Positions 26,501 to 34,042 of a stretch of 64,000 nt of DNA are shown in pieces. This DNA comes from Paenibacillus cellulosilyticus (GTDB taxonomy: Bacteria; Bacillota; Bacilli; Paenibacillales; Paenibacillaceae). How positions within the stretch are numbered: the first letter of the stretch is position 1; each line of letters starts with the position of its first letter. The notes beneath the pieces are model-generated. The model had not been told where the DNA came from. It searched no databases and worked only from the letters and a program-made list of their open reading frames with translations. The stretch lies in contig NZ_QGTQ01000016.1 in assembly GCF_003182255.1 (NCBI RefSeq), positions 23,836 to 87,835 of the forward strand, given 5' to 3'. The translations under genes and the position numbers were made by a program.

Positions 26501-28908
26501 TGTGCAGACGCTGTCGAGATTGTCACACCGGTGTATCGATATGGAGCCGTAACAAGCCAGCCATCCGCGTTCATGAACATTTGATGGACACGTACTTGGT
26601 GACCTTCGCCTTGTCCTGGGAAGCGCGTATGGAAGATGAGATAGTATTGCCCCGTCTCCTCGTCATAGTAAGCGGAGTTATGTCCCGGGGAAACATACCC
26701 TACACTATTGCCTGCTTCGTCGGCGAACTGATAATTGCCCATCAGCTTCACGCCGTACGTTTCAATATCCCTATCGTTGACCATGTCGGTACTGCCTGTG
26801 CCGCGCGTATTGGTCATATCTTGTCCTTGTGCATCAAGGAACGGCCCGTCCGGACTCTTCGAGCGCGCGATTCGCATATTATAGCCGCCGTCCGAGGCGA
26901 ATCCGCCGAACGATAGGAACAGATAGTAGTAATCCGTCTCTGGGCTGTAGAGCATATACGAAGCCTCGATACGGGAGTTGCCGCCGGTCAGCCGTTTGCC
27001 GTAGCCTTGGCCTGGAACTGGCTTGCCTGTTTCCTGGTCCATCTTCAAAATGAAGATACCGCCCGAATAAGATCCATAGACCATCCAGAAGTTGCCCTCT
27101 TTATCGAAGAAAGCATCAGGGTCAACGACGTTTGGATGAATGGCCAGATCATAAATATTGACACCGTCGTCGCTGATCTCGCCCCACATGCCGGATTTCA
27201 GGAAAATACCTTTGTCCACGTATGGGCCTTCAATGCTGTCCGCAACAGCTACGCCCATGGCCGAACGCGGCGAGTCGCCTTTGCACGCATTGTAGTACAT
27301 GTAGTACTTACCGTCTGCGAGCTGGATAACATCCGCCGCCCACAGCGTATCAGATTCCGCCCATTCGAACGTCTCTGCTAGGTTCTGCGTTACATCCTCG
27401 AACAACGGGTTGTCCGCCGTAGCGCCCGATGCAACCAGCGTCCAGTTCATCAGATCCTTCGTCTTCGCAGCTGCGAGGTGAGAGCCGAATACGTAGTACG
27501 TGTCATCGACTTTAATGACCGACGGGTCATGAACCGAGACATCCGTGAATGTCGGCTGTTGCTGCTGCGGCTGCTCTTGAGGCAGCGTTACGGTACCACC
27601 GCCAGTGCTGCCTGTGCTGCCTGTGGATTGTTCATCGTCAAAAATAAGCTGCGACTGCCCGTTGCCAAGCTCCTGCTTCGTTACTTTGCCGCTGCCAGTC
27701 ACATGAACGACGATGCCCGCGCCCACATTCAGTTCGCTGACCGTCGTGCCTTCTGCTAGTGTAATACCCGCTGCTCGCAGCAGCTCCAGCAGCGTAATGC
27801 TGCCGCTGTTCAACTTAATTGTCGCTTGGTCCGCGTTACTTGTTACATGGTCGAAGCTGCCCGACAGATTAACGATGTCGCCCGCCGGAATCGAGGAATC
27901 GAGCAGTACTTGTCCGAAGCCTGCTGCGCCATCTTTGATCTGCTCTTCCAACGCAGCGCCGGACTTGAGTACGACCTCCTGTACAACCGTACCGTCATTC
28001 GCGAGAATCCGTACTTTGCCGTTTGCTTTGTCGACTACAATCTTCGAGATCGTCACGCCGTTCAGCACAATGCTGTGCTCGCCGCCGCCGTTAACGTGTG
28101 TTTCGCCTTTAACCGTTACATTATCGAGGGTCACGTCGCCTTCGCCAACGCCTTCCGTAATGTACAGGTCGCCTTCGATGACAGCATCCTTCAGCGTAAC
28201 GCCGCCTACATTGATGACCGCATTGCCTTTCGTAACGCCTTTATACTCACCTGCCGCATGGAACACGTTGCCTGCGATGCGATCAAGCAGCGTTACCGCT
28301 TCAGCACGTGTAATCGACTTAGCGCCGCCGAATGTGCCGTCTGCGTAACCTTTAATGTAACCTGCATCCAGCATCGACAGAACGGCATCCTTGCTCCACG
28401 AATGAAGCTTATCTTGATCAGCAATTGCCGTTTCGCCTGCGCTGCTCGCCAGCTGGAACGCACGGAACAGCATAACTGCTGCTTCCTCACGGCTAACCAG
28501 CTTCTTCGGCTGGAAAGTCCCATCCGAGTAGCCCTCGATAATGCCTGCCGCAACTGCTTTACTTACATCGTCCGCATAGTAAGCGGTTGCAGAAACATCG
28601 GAGAATGTCTTAGTGCCTGTGTGCTGCAGATTGAACACATTGTTCAGCAGCACAATGAAATCCGCCCGTGAAATCGCCGCATTCGGATGGAATGTACCGT
28701 CTGCATAGCCGCTAAGAAGATCGTTATCATACCAATCTTGAACGGTGCTTTCTGCCCAATGGCCCTTCGTATCTTGAAGCACCTGCTTGTACGAGGTTAG
28801 TGCGCTTGAGCTGGCACCAAATGCTGTTGTCGGCAGCAGCAATGCCATGGCTAATACCGCGGACAAGCTCTTGCGTGCCAGACGTTTGGATGGAAGCATT
28901 GCGAACAT
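23527..28908 (-). CDS. SLH-anchored GH43 arabinanase-type glycoside hydrolase with three LamG modules
   Basis: This is a 1793-residue exported enzyme. The start is the ATG at 28908 with AAAGGGG upstream; the longer frame to 28947 is not supported. In order: signal peptide (about 1-35); three SLH domains (about 45-215; GYADGTFHP, GYSDGTFQP, GYADGTFGG); a beta-rich spacer; a GH43 five-blade propeller (about 455-790) with the general-base Asp in HDPSV, the pKa-modulating Asp in NVVDPDAFF and the acid Glu in SRIEASYM; a C-terminal beta domain typical of two-domain arabinanases (about 800-895); an atrophied Ig domain; and LamG-like domains near 1000-1210 and 1215-1420. Two Big2 domains and a third LamG domain (to the end) follow. 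It probably cuts arabinan side chains of pectin at the cell surface. The three LamG copies are close relatives and look like internal duplications. Confidence 0.92.
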   Translation of the reverse strand: MFAMLPSKRLARKSLSAVLAMALLLPTTAFGASSSALTSYKQVLQDTKGHWAESTVQDWYDNDLLSGYADGTFHPNAAISRADFIVLLNNVFNLQHTGTKTFSDVSATAYYADDVSKAVAAGIIEGYSDGTFQPKKLVSREEAAVMLFRAFQLASSAGETAIADQDKLHSWSKDAVLSMLDAGYIKGYADGTFGGAKSITRAEAVTLLDRIAGNVFHAAGEYKGVTKGNAVINVGGVTLKDAVIEGDLYITEGVGEGDVTLDNVTVKGETHVNGGGEHSIVLNGVTISKIVVDKANGKVRILANDGTVVQEVVLKSGAALEEQIKDGAAGFGQVLLDSSIPAGDIVNLSGSFDHVTSNADQATIKLNSGSITLLELLRAAGITLAEGTTVSELNVGAGIVVHVTGSGKVTKQELGNGQSQLIFDDEQSTGSTGSTGGGTVTLPQEQPQQQQPTFTDVSVHDPSVIKVDDTYYVFGSHLAAAKTKDLMNWTLVASGATADNPLFEDVTQNLAETFEWAESDTLWAADVIQLADGKYYMYYNACKGDSPRSAMGVAVADSIEGPYVDKGIFLKSGMWGEISDDGVNIYDLAIHPNVVDPDAFFDKEGNFWMVYGSYSGGIFILKMDQETGKPVPGQGYGKRLTGGNSRIEASYMLYSPETDYYYLFLSFGGFASDGGYNMRIARSKSPDGPFLDAQGQDMTNTRGTGSTDMVNDRDIETYGVKLMGNYQFADEAGNSVGYVSPGHNSAYYDEETGQYYLIFHTRFPGQGEGHQVRVHQMFMNADGWLVTAPYRYTGVTISTASAQALVGDYQFINHGYEITTEIKKAQYIRLNADGTISGTATGTWQLHDDHDITLTIGEDTYEGVVAKEWDPLRKAYVETFTAVSSSGVTVWGSKMAAETDAQVVANAKTQLTLGNTSRVYTDLTLPTESYRQTQITWSSTNEAVVSTTGHVTRPDAGDGNKTVTLTATIKRGTATQTKTFQVTVIQQATDALLDGLVARYDFEDNLNDSGPDKVTTGAVIGSKIGAAATENTAITYADGINGKAAVFNGESGVKLANGLIKTRIYSVSMWLNPEELTAYTTTFFGAKNDTSWISLLPNNWDDKTMLWSGEAWYDGVTGMRIAKNRWSNVTFTVNNGNVNVYVNGVLRFTGTDFPDVFTTSDGTFTLGVNWWDTPFKGMMDDVRVYETELSAEQVAQIVGEHTSGQKVGLVAHYTFDGDLTDSTNHYDAGTVTGNRLSNTGGTITYGDGVKGQAAQFDGASGINLGTGLISGSEYSVSMWLNPTTFTASTTTFFGAMTDTSWISLVPQAWDGNTMLWSGSSPWYDGSSGIKIPANEWSHVTFTVDKGAVKVYINGELKFQGTDFPDVFNSADAVFGLGVNYWDTPFQGQIDDLRVYDNVLSDTEIGALASDIQVSGVTLSHSSYTLTIGDSTTLAAAVTPVTTLLDRTVTWTSSNDDVATVDENGVVTAVEEGVATITATSVSNPNVSTSAEVHVIAEPVAVASLELGLESKALNLGQTFKPSMIEVLPTGATNKALSWASSDTDVAVVDAATGKVTAVGIGSSTISAVTTDGTNLTDSYILDVSGNGLVANYTFDNSLADAEGTYANGTVSGVKINVEGGTENYTEGVKGQSFVFDGSTGVRLPNGLISSNTYTVSLWLNPAELTYHTTTFFGSRDDSHWLSIVPQAWNGNTMLWSNSDGWVDGNSGMLIPTNAWSNVTITVNNGTAALYINGVKKYGATGFSNIFTTADGVFSLGVNWFDDPAFKGSMDDLRIYDTALDADQVANMVAGVTE

Positions 28909-29160
28909 TGCGATCCCCTTTCCTGTTTCCAACATTAATAAAAGCATTAATCCTGAAAGCCCTTACATTCGATCTGATAAAAAAACGACCTCTCAGTCCT
29001 CCCTCCAAGGTAACCACAGGCTTCATAGGTTTTGTCACACCCACTTCAGCCGCACGTCAAATCATAATGTTATGATTTTATTAATAACTTAATATTAATA
29101 TTGATTGATTAATACCGCAATAAAAAGTTAGCAATAATTGGCGAATTGTTTCTAAATAGC
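28909..29160 (-). other. AT-rich leader and promoter region of the GH43 gene
   Basis: The region 29060-29135 is very AT-rich (TTAATATTAATATTG and similar), as expected of a promoter for a strongly expressed exported protein. A -10/-35 pair could not be fixed with confidence. No gene is present. Confidence 0.3.
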
Positions 29161-29186
29161 AAAAGGCTGACACGGTCGTGCCAGCC
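29161..29186 (-). terminator. Terminator-like hairpin, second copy behind ldh
   Basis: GGCTGaCAC pairs with GTGcCAGCC, with a short T4 on the minus strand. It closely resembles the hairpin at 29371-29401 and lies on the far side of the repeat units. Confidence 0.5.
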
Positions 29187-29228
29187 TCGTATTGATTCGC
29201 GTTTTGAGTACAAGTACATTCCGTCTGG

Positions 29229-29365
29229 AGCGGTAGATAGAGCACATAAATGTATCCTATCTGCTCACATCTGGCTTCGTCCGCTAGTTAGTATACATTA
29301 ATGTACACTATACGCTCGCATCTCACTTCGTCCGCCAGTTAGTGTACTTAAATGTACGCTATTCG
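29229..29365. repeat. Hairpin array, 51-bp pitch: three C-family units
   Basis: Three palindromes have their AT-rich centres at 29246, 29297 and 29348, exactly 51 bp apart (cores ACATAAATGT, TACATTAATGTA and TACTTAAATGTA). They are separated by linkers containing CTTCGTCCGC. The first unit matches the 54-kb C family when read on the minus strand (GGATAC...GTGCTCTATC). Confidence 0.85.
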
Positions 29366-29370
29366 CATGC

Positions 29371-29401
29371 AAAAAGAGGCCGGCACCATTGTGCCAGCCT
29401 C
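29371..29401 (-). terminator. Terminator of ldh
   Basis: On the minus strand GAGGCTGGCAC pairs with GTGCCGGCCTC, with loop AATG, followed by five T, 13 bp past the ldh stop. Confidence 0.9.
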
Positions 29402-29413
29402 CTCGCCATTCTA

Positions 29414-30334
29414 CTATTCGCTCGTCTCGATCGTTTGAATGAGCGACTTCAGCTTATTAGCCGATTTATGCAGCAGCGCTGTCTCCTCGTCCGTCAGCAC
29501 GATGTCGAGCACTTCGCGAACGCCCTGCCGATCCACGACGCATGGCACGCCCAGATAAACATCCGATACGCCATGGTAATCGTTCAGCAGCGTCGAAACG
29601 TTCAGCACCGCTGCTTCATTGTGCAGAATCGCCGTAACGATTCGATCGAGCGCCAGCGCGATCGCATAATAAGTCGCGCCTTTCGCTTCGATGATTTGGT
29701 ACGCCGCATCACGCGTATTCGTATAGATGCGTGTCTTCGCCTCTTCATCAAGCTTCAGCTGCGAACCCGCTACGTTCGCAAGGCTCCATACCGGCAGCTC
29801 CGAGTCGCCGTGCTCGCCAATGATATGAGCGTGAACGCTGCGCGGATCAAGCTCCAGCTCCTCGCCGATCAGGTAACGGAAACGTGCGCTGTCGAGCAGC
29901 GTGCCCGAGCCGATGACACGGTTCGTCGGCCAATTCGATTTGCGCAGGCAGAAGTAGCTCATGACATCTACCGGATTCGTTGCGATAAGCAGAATACCGT
30001 CTTCGTTATATTTGAGCACCTCCGACACGATGCTGTCGTAGATGGCGATGTTGCGTTTGAGCAGATCGACGCGCGGCTCGCCTGGCTTTTGCGCTGCACC
30101 CGCCGTAATGATTATAATGTCTGCGCCCGCGCAGTCCTCATATGTACCCGCCCATACCTTCGTTTGACCCACGAACGGCATGCCGTGATTCATATCCAGC
30201 GCGTCGCCAACGGCCTTCGCTTGATTCGCATCAATGAGAACCAGCTCGTCCGCACGTTCTCTGAGCAGCAATGTATAAGCAGTAGTCGAACCAACTGCGC
30301 CTACTCCGATTACAACGACTCTCGTCTTCTTCAT
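29414..30334 (-). CDS. ldh: L-lactate dehydrogenase
   Basis: This 306-residue cytoplasmic NAD-dependent enzyme reduces pyruvate to L-lactate, regenerating NAD in fermentation. Seen: Rossmann motif VVVIGVGAVGSTTAY (residues 6-20), the NAD-specific Asp in LVLIDAN, the mobile-loop Arg in KPGEPRVDLL, ATNPVDVMSY, substrate-binding Arg and catalytic Asp in GTLLDSARFRYLI, and the catalytic His in GEHGDSELPVW. Gln in the substrate loop (AGAAQKPG) supports lactate over malate activity. The start overlaps the stop of the FNT-channel gene by 4 bp, with GAGGGG upstream, so the two are translationally coupled. Expression is probably driven from the Fnr-type promoter at 31166-31208. Confidence 0.95.
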   Translation of the reverse strand: MKKTRVVVIGVGAVGSTTAYTLLLRERADELVLIDANQAKAVGDALDMNHGMPFVGQTKVWAGTYEDCAGADIIIITAGAAQKPGEPRVDLLKRNIAIYDSIVSEVLKYNEDGILLIATNPVDVMSYFCLRKSNWPTNRVIGSGTLLDSARFRYLIGEELELDPRSVHAHIIGEHGDSELPVWSLANVAGSQLKLDEEAKTRIYTNTRDAAYQIIEAKGATYYAIALALDRIVTAILHNEAAVLNVSTLLNDYHGVSDVYLGVPCVVDRQGVREVLDIVLTDEETALLHKSANKLKSLIQTIETSE

Positions 30335-31122
30335 GGATGATTCCCCTCTTCTTCGAATGGTTTGTTAACCGTATGATACATGAAGCCCATCAAGATCGCG
30401 CCGCCCACCATATTGCCGAGCGTCACTGGAATGAGATTATGGATAATGCCGCCCAGCGTAACCTGCCCCGGCTCCCCAACGACCAAGCCGATTGCGAATG
30501 TACACATATTAGCGACGCTATGCTCGTAGCCGGATATAAAGAAACAGAAGACGAACAGCATCATCGTGAACAGCTTTGGCCCGTCACCCCGCAGTGACAT
30601 TGGGATAAAGAAAGCTAGACAGACAAGCCAGTTACAAAGGATCGCGCGGAAGAACAGCTCGAAAGTATCGGCATGCAGCTTTTTATCGACGACGCTTAAT
30701 AGAAATCCGTTCACAGAAGCATCGCGGAACAATCCGGTTGACCAGATCAGCAATGCGAATGCGAATGCTCCAAGCACGTTGCCTACGTAACAAAGCAACC
30801 ACATGCGAGTCACCGTACGCCATGCCAGCTTCTTGCGCAGCGCAGCGAGCGTGAAGTAGAACGTATTGCCGGTGAACAGGTCGCCGCCCCCGTACGAGAT
30901 GAGGATGATCGCTGAACCGAACGTCAGCGCCGCCATCGGATAAGCAAGCGGACTATGTTCGTTGTAAAATGCGCCTCCGGACTTAAACGCCACGATAACG
31001 CCGAAGCCGATGAACATACTGGCAAGCATGGCACGGAGTAGAGAGGTCAGCTTGCTTACCTCATAAATATGATGCTTCTTGAGCGCAAGCTTCACGACTC
31101 GTTGCAAAGGAATTTGCTCCAT
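30331..31122 (-). CDS. Formate/nitrite transporter (FNT/FocA) family channel
   Basis: This 263-residue protein has six membrane helices and forms pentameric channels for small monovalent acids (formate, nitrite, lactate, hydrosulfide). Seen: first-helix region LRAMLASMFIGFGVIVAF, the discontinuous helix GGDLFTGNTFYF, NWLVCLAFFIPMSLRG and the conserved selectivity His segment GYEHSVANMCTFAIG. AGGAGG precedes the ATG. Coupling to ldh suggests that lactate/proton export could be a substrate, though formate or nitrite cannot be excluded. It is the first gene of a two-gene operon. Confidence 0.9.
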   Translation of the reverse strand: MEQIPLQRVVKLALKKHHIYEVSKLTSLLRAMLASMFIGFGVIVAFKSGGAFYNEHSPLAYPMAALTFGSAIILISYGGGDLFTGNTFYFTLAALRKKLAWRTVTRMWLLCYVGNVLGAFAFALLIWSTGLFRDASVNGFLLSVVDKKLHADTFELFFRAILCNWLVCLAFFIPMSLRGDGPKLFTMMLFVFCFFISGYEHSVANMCTFAIGLVVGEPGQVTLGGIIHNLIPVTLGNMVGGAILMGFMYHTVNKPFEEEGNHP

Positions 31123-31165
31123 ATTGCCCGCCTCCTGCCGCCATTATGATAAGGATATGGCCTTC

Positions 31166-31208
31166 ATTATAGAGAGGCCTCATCGGATGCGCTGTGACAT
31201 TTATCACA
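31166..31208 (-). promoter_or_regulatory. Class II promoter with Fnr/CRP-type site at -41.5
   Basis: A perfect palindrome TGTGA-CATTTA-TCACA (31193-31208) matches the Bacillus Fnr consensus. On the minus strand a perfect TATAAT (31166-31171) gives a predicted start near 31159, placing the palindrome centre at -41.5. There is no -35 hexamer (CAGCGC). This is the textbook layout for activation of the channel-ldh operon under anaerobiosis. Confidence 0.75.
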
Positions 31209-31265
31209 CTTGGAGGCGTACACAGCGCTTACAGGAGGCACAAGTCTCAATAGTATAATTTTAAC

Positions 31266-31320
31266 AAAAATAAGAAGCCGCTCCATAAGTCAATAGCACC
31301 GACCTATAAGCAGCTTCTTT
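31266..31320 (-). terminator. Terminator of the thioredoxin-like gene
   Basis: On the minus strand AAGAAGC-TGCT-TATAGG pairs with the CTTATGG-AGC-GGCTTCTT arm, followed by ATTTTTG. It lies about 145 bp past the stop of the gene at 31464. The stretch 31321-31463 holds no gene. Confidence 0.7.
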
Positions 31321-31463
31321 ATTAATCTTTCACAAAATATAGTTCTCTTCACCCTACCGTTTCAACTAGCGGAATTGCCGCTGGCCGCTGGCCGCCGTCG
31401 GCTCTTCTCCCTGCTGAAGGCAGGTGGCATAAACGGCCCTATTGGCACGACGACTAGAACCTC

Positions 31464-31763
31464 TTATTGTAAAATGCGGTACAAATGATCGACCGAGCCC
31501 ATCGCATATTCCATGCGGACCGGCTCCCCGTCCTCCAGCAGCACGAGACACGGCACACTTGCCACACGCCAACGCTCGCGTAGAATCGGCGCGTAGTTAA
31601 TGTTGATTTTGTGAATGCCGATCGGGACCCCCGTCGCCTCGACCACCTCCAACATTCGCTCCGCCACTTTGCACGTGCCGCACATCGCCGTATAGAACAA
31701 CACAGCCTCACGCCCGCTCCGCCGCTCAAGCAATTCCTTCTCCGTCCACTCGGCAATCGCCAT
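31464..31763 (-). CDS. Thioredoxin-family protein
   Basis: This 99-residue cytoplasmic thiol-disulfide protein has a thioredoxin fold: active site TAMCGTCKVAERML near residue 27-40 (CGTC in place of the classic CGPC), a cis-Pro in the VASVPCLVLLEDG segment, and no signal peptide. The start is the ATG at 31763 (MAIAEWTEKEL) with GGGAG upstream; the in-frame ATG at 31787 has no better site. An extra Cys next to the cis-Pro is unusual. It resembles the short thioredoxin-like proteins (YtpP/YdbP type) of Bacillaceae. Monocistronic. Confidence 0.85.
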   Translation of the reverse strand: MAIAEWTEKELLERRSGREAVLFYTAMCGTCKVAERMLEVVEATGVPIGIHKININYAPILRERWRVASVPCLVLLEDGEPVRMEYAMGSVDHLYRILQ

Positions 31764-31951
31764 GCTGCACCACTCCCTCTTCCTCATCTAATCGTCATTT
31801 CAATGTAGCGATTTCTGGTCCAATATTCAAGAGCCGCCTCTGAGAATATTTCCGGACGCTCACAGTATATCTATAATCATCAAATATTTATTGTAAATCG
31901 ATAAATCCTATGGTAAGTTCTAAAGGAACATTATGAAATGAGGTGCATGGT

Positions 31952-32428
31952 GTGGAACGTGGAACGACCCTTATTCTAAAATTGACGCTCCTTGTAATCG
32001 CCCTTCCCGTGCTTGCATTGTGTGTTTATGGACTGCCCGTAATCGCGATGGATCCAGGCGATAATTATCCGGCGTCTTGGGTATATCTTCTGGTCGCGCT
32101 TGGGTATACAACGGCAATCCCGTATTTTACAGCGCTGTTTCAATCCTTCAAGCTGCTCAGCTACATCGACAAGAACATCGCTTTCTCTGATCTGTCCGTG
32201 AAGGCTCTGAAAACAATCAAATACTGCGCGTTCACGTTCAGCCTCTTGTATGTAATCGCGCTGCCGCTCTTCTATTATATTGCGGAGAACGACGACGCCC
32301 CTGGCGTTATTGTGATCGGATTGGTCTTTGCTTTCACCGCATTCGTCGTCGCCGTGTTCGCCGCCGTCCTTCAGAGGCTGCTCAAGAATGCCATCGATAT
32401 TAAATCAGAAAATGATTTAACAGTCTGA
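31952..32428 (+). CDS. DUF2975 family membrane protein
   Basis: This 158-residue protein has four predicted membrane helices (LILKLTLLVIALPVLALCVYG; WVYLLVALGYTTAIPYFTALF; CAFTFSLLYVIALPLFYYI; VIVIGLVFAFTAFVVAVFAAVL) and the conserved short loop FSDLSVKALKTIKYC typical of DUF2975. The likely start is the GTG at 31952, 8 nt after GAGG; an earlier in-frame GTG at 31943 overlaps that site. The next gene, a small Cro/CI-type repressor, starts 10 nt after its stop. DUF2975 plus a small XRE regulator is a recurring pair in Bacillota; function unknown. Confidence 0.85.
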   Translation: MERGTTLILKLTLLVIALPVLALCVYGLPVIAMDPGDNYPASWVYLLVALGYTTAIPYFTALFQSFKLLSYIDKNIAFSDLSVKALKTIKYCAFTFSLLYVIALPLFYYIAENDDAPGVIVIGLVFAFTAFVVAVFAAVLQRLLKNAIDIKSENDLTV

Positions 32429-32438
32429 GGTGACGAAC

Positions 32439-32645
32439 ATGACCATAATTATTAATATCGACGTGATGCTGGCGAAACGGAAAATGAGCGTAACCGAGCT
32501 TTCGGAGAAGGTCGGAATTACGATGGCTAACCTTTCGATACTCAAAAATGGCAAGGCGAAAGCCATTCGCATTTCGACGTTAGAGGCGATATGCAAGGCG
32601 TTGGACTGCCAGCCTGGGGATGTACTGGAGTATAGGGAGGAGTAA
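32439..32645 (+). CDS. Small XRE-family (Cro/CI) transcriptional regulator, YozG-like
   Basis: This 68-residue protein is almost entirely one helix-turn-helix domain: VMLAKRKMSVTELSEKVGIT (helices 1-2) then MANLSILKNGKAKAIRISTL (recognition helix) and CKALDCQPGDVLEYREE. The start is the ATG at 32439 with TGAGGTG 7 nt upstream; that ribosome site begins in the stop codon of the DUF2975 gene, showing tight coupling. It probably represses its own operon, and the membrane partner may modulate it; that is inference. Confidence 0.9.
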   Translation: MTIIINIDVMLAKRKMSVTELSEKVGITMANLSILKNGKAKAIRISTLEAICKALDCQPGDVLEYREE

Positions 32646-32681
32646 GGGGCGTTCTCCCCTTGGACCCCGTTATTTCTGATT

Positions 32682-32804
32682 CTACCCCCTTAAATCAACA
32701 TTGCTACCCATTTAAATCCGAGAGTTCTACCCACCTAAATCAACATTTCTACCCACCTAAATCCTCCCTGCTAGGGAGGACCCCCGGGGTTTCCCAACCC
32801 CGGG
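32682..32804. repeat. Four 22-23-bp direct repeats followed by two GC hairpins
   Basis: CTACCC...TAAATC units start at 32682, 32704, 32727 and 32749 (pitch 22, 23 and 22 bp). They are followed by hairpin CCTCCC/GGGAGG (32763-32779) and hairpin CCCGGGGTT/AACCCCGGG (32783-32804). No reading frame in this gap (32646-32993) looks real. Confidence 0.8.
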
Positions 32805-32921
32805 ACCCCGGAAGGATGAACGTGGGAGGAACAGAGGCGTATTCGCATACTTGGGTGATAGGAGTCGCTTGCCCCTTTTGGGGCACAACTTACTTTTGGA
32901 GCTTGCTACTTGACTTGATAC

Positions 32922-32970
32922 AAAAGGACTTCATCCTCCCGCTTCGCGGCGGGGAATGAAGTCCTTTTTT
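32922..32970 (+). terminator. Strong bidirectional terminator between convergent genes
   Basis: AAGGACTTCAT-CCTCCCGC pairs with GCGGGG-ATGAAGTCCTT around a TTCG-type loop. T6 follows on the plus strand and T4 on the minus strand. It serves the XRE gene and the convergent gene ending at 32994. Confidence 0.9.
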
Positions 32971-32993
32971 GCTACACTGCGTGCGACATTAGG

Positions 32994-33851
32994 CTATACG
33001 ACCGTGTTGCTGATGATCTTCACCAGGCCGTTGGCGTAGGCTGTGTTCACTAGATTGCCGATCGAAGCTGCTGCACTTTCGCTGAATACGTACCATTGGT
33101 CTTCCGAGGCGTCATAGAGCAGCGTCTTCTCATAACCGGTTAACAGATCCTCCGGGAATGCATTAACCAATACATAGATATCGTAACGCTTTACACTATT
33201 CTCTTCGCTGTCAAGGAAGTCATATTGACCGGCCTTCTCATAGGATCCCGGTACATCTATATTAGCCCTCCAGTCGTAACTCTCTGGGGCATCAACCTTC
33301 TTGCCCTTGTTGTCTTCGAACAGATCATAGATCGCCTTGTTCGTTGTATTGCCGCTGAGCTGTTGAACGACTCCGCCCATTGTCATGTGGTATTCCTGCT
33401 GCAAAGCTTTTACCTGCACCCCGCCAATGACGAGCGGAGCCGTATGGACGGTTACTGCAGCGTTGCTGTAGCCAACTTCGCAATCAAACGTCTCTGCAAT
33501 AAAGCGTAGAGGAACGATGACACGATTGTTCTTCACATACGGCGCAGCATCCAGCGTTACTGCTTTGCCATTGACTTCCGCCGTTTTACTATTCAGCTTC
33601 AGAACAACCTTCAAGTTGTCCTTCGTAATCGTCACTTCTGAATTCGACCAATGAACCTTCGCACCCAGGTTCTCGCTGATGACACGCAGCGGTACCATCG
33701 TCCGGTTGTTGCGCACTTCCGGCTGTACATCGGACCCGATCGCGATGCCGTCGATTTTAATAGCAGAATTGTCCGCAGCGTATGCAGGCATTGATGCAAA
33801 AGCTAGTGTTAGGCTAAGCGCGATACCAGGGATTATCTTCTTCATCTTCAT
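32994..33851 (-). CDS. Exported protein with copper-amine-oxidase-like N-terminal (stalk) domain
   Basis: This 285-residue secreted protein starts at the ATG at 33851 (MKMKKIIPG) with AGAAGGA upstream. It has a signal peptide ending around AYAADN. A stalk domain (about 35-150) has the repeated NNRTMVPLRVISENLGA and NNRVIVPLRFIAETF motifs and pairs of VxW/VxY strands. A C-terminal region of about 135 residues follows without a recognised domain (ISNTVV end). This stalk domain is very common in Paenibacillus surface proteins and probably aids cell-wall attachment, not catalysis. Monocistronic; it shares the bidirectional terminator at its 3' side. Confidence 0.85.
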   Translation of the reverse strand: MKMKKIIPGIALSLTLAFASMPAYAADNSAIKIDGIAIGSDVQPEVRNNRTMVPLRVISENLGAKVHWSNSEVTITKDNLKVVLKLNSKTAEVNGKAVTLDAAPYVKNNRVIVPLRFIAETFDCEVGYSNAAVTVHTAPLVIGGVQVKALQQEYHMTMGGVVQQLSGNTTNKAIYDLFEDNKGKKVDAPESYDWRANIDVPGSYEKAGQYDFLDSEENSVKRYDIYVLVNAFPEDLLTGYEKTLLYDASEDQWYVFSESAAASIGNLVNTAYANGLVKIISNTVV

Positions 33852-33979
33852 CGTTATCAATCCTTCTCTACTCAAGAAATGGGTCTGCGAAAAATATCAG
33901 CATGTTTTTCCAGCCATTCTTAAGACGTCGAGAGCAACGTGAATGTTCATGAGAAATCTCTCATTAGCCGCAGCGCAAT

Positions 33980-34011
33980 AAAAAACAGGATGAAGCAGCC
34001 GCTCCATCCTG
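33980..34011 (-). terminator. Terminator of the RNase H gene
   Basis: On the minus strand CAGGATG-GAGC pairs with GCT-TCATCCTG, followed by T6, about 30 bp past the stop. Confidence 0.9.
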
Positions 34012-34042
34012 ATTCCATCACACAACACACATGATCATAAAC

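Noticed and set aside
32660..32959. 99-residue frame between the XRE and stalk-domain genes
   Set aside because: It spans direct repeats, two hairpins and a terminator; no ribosome site.
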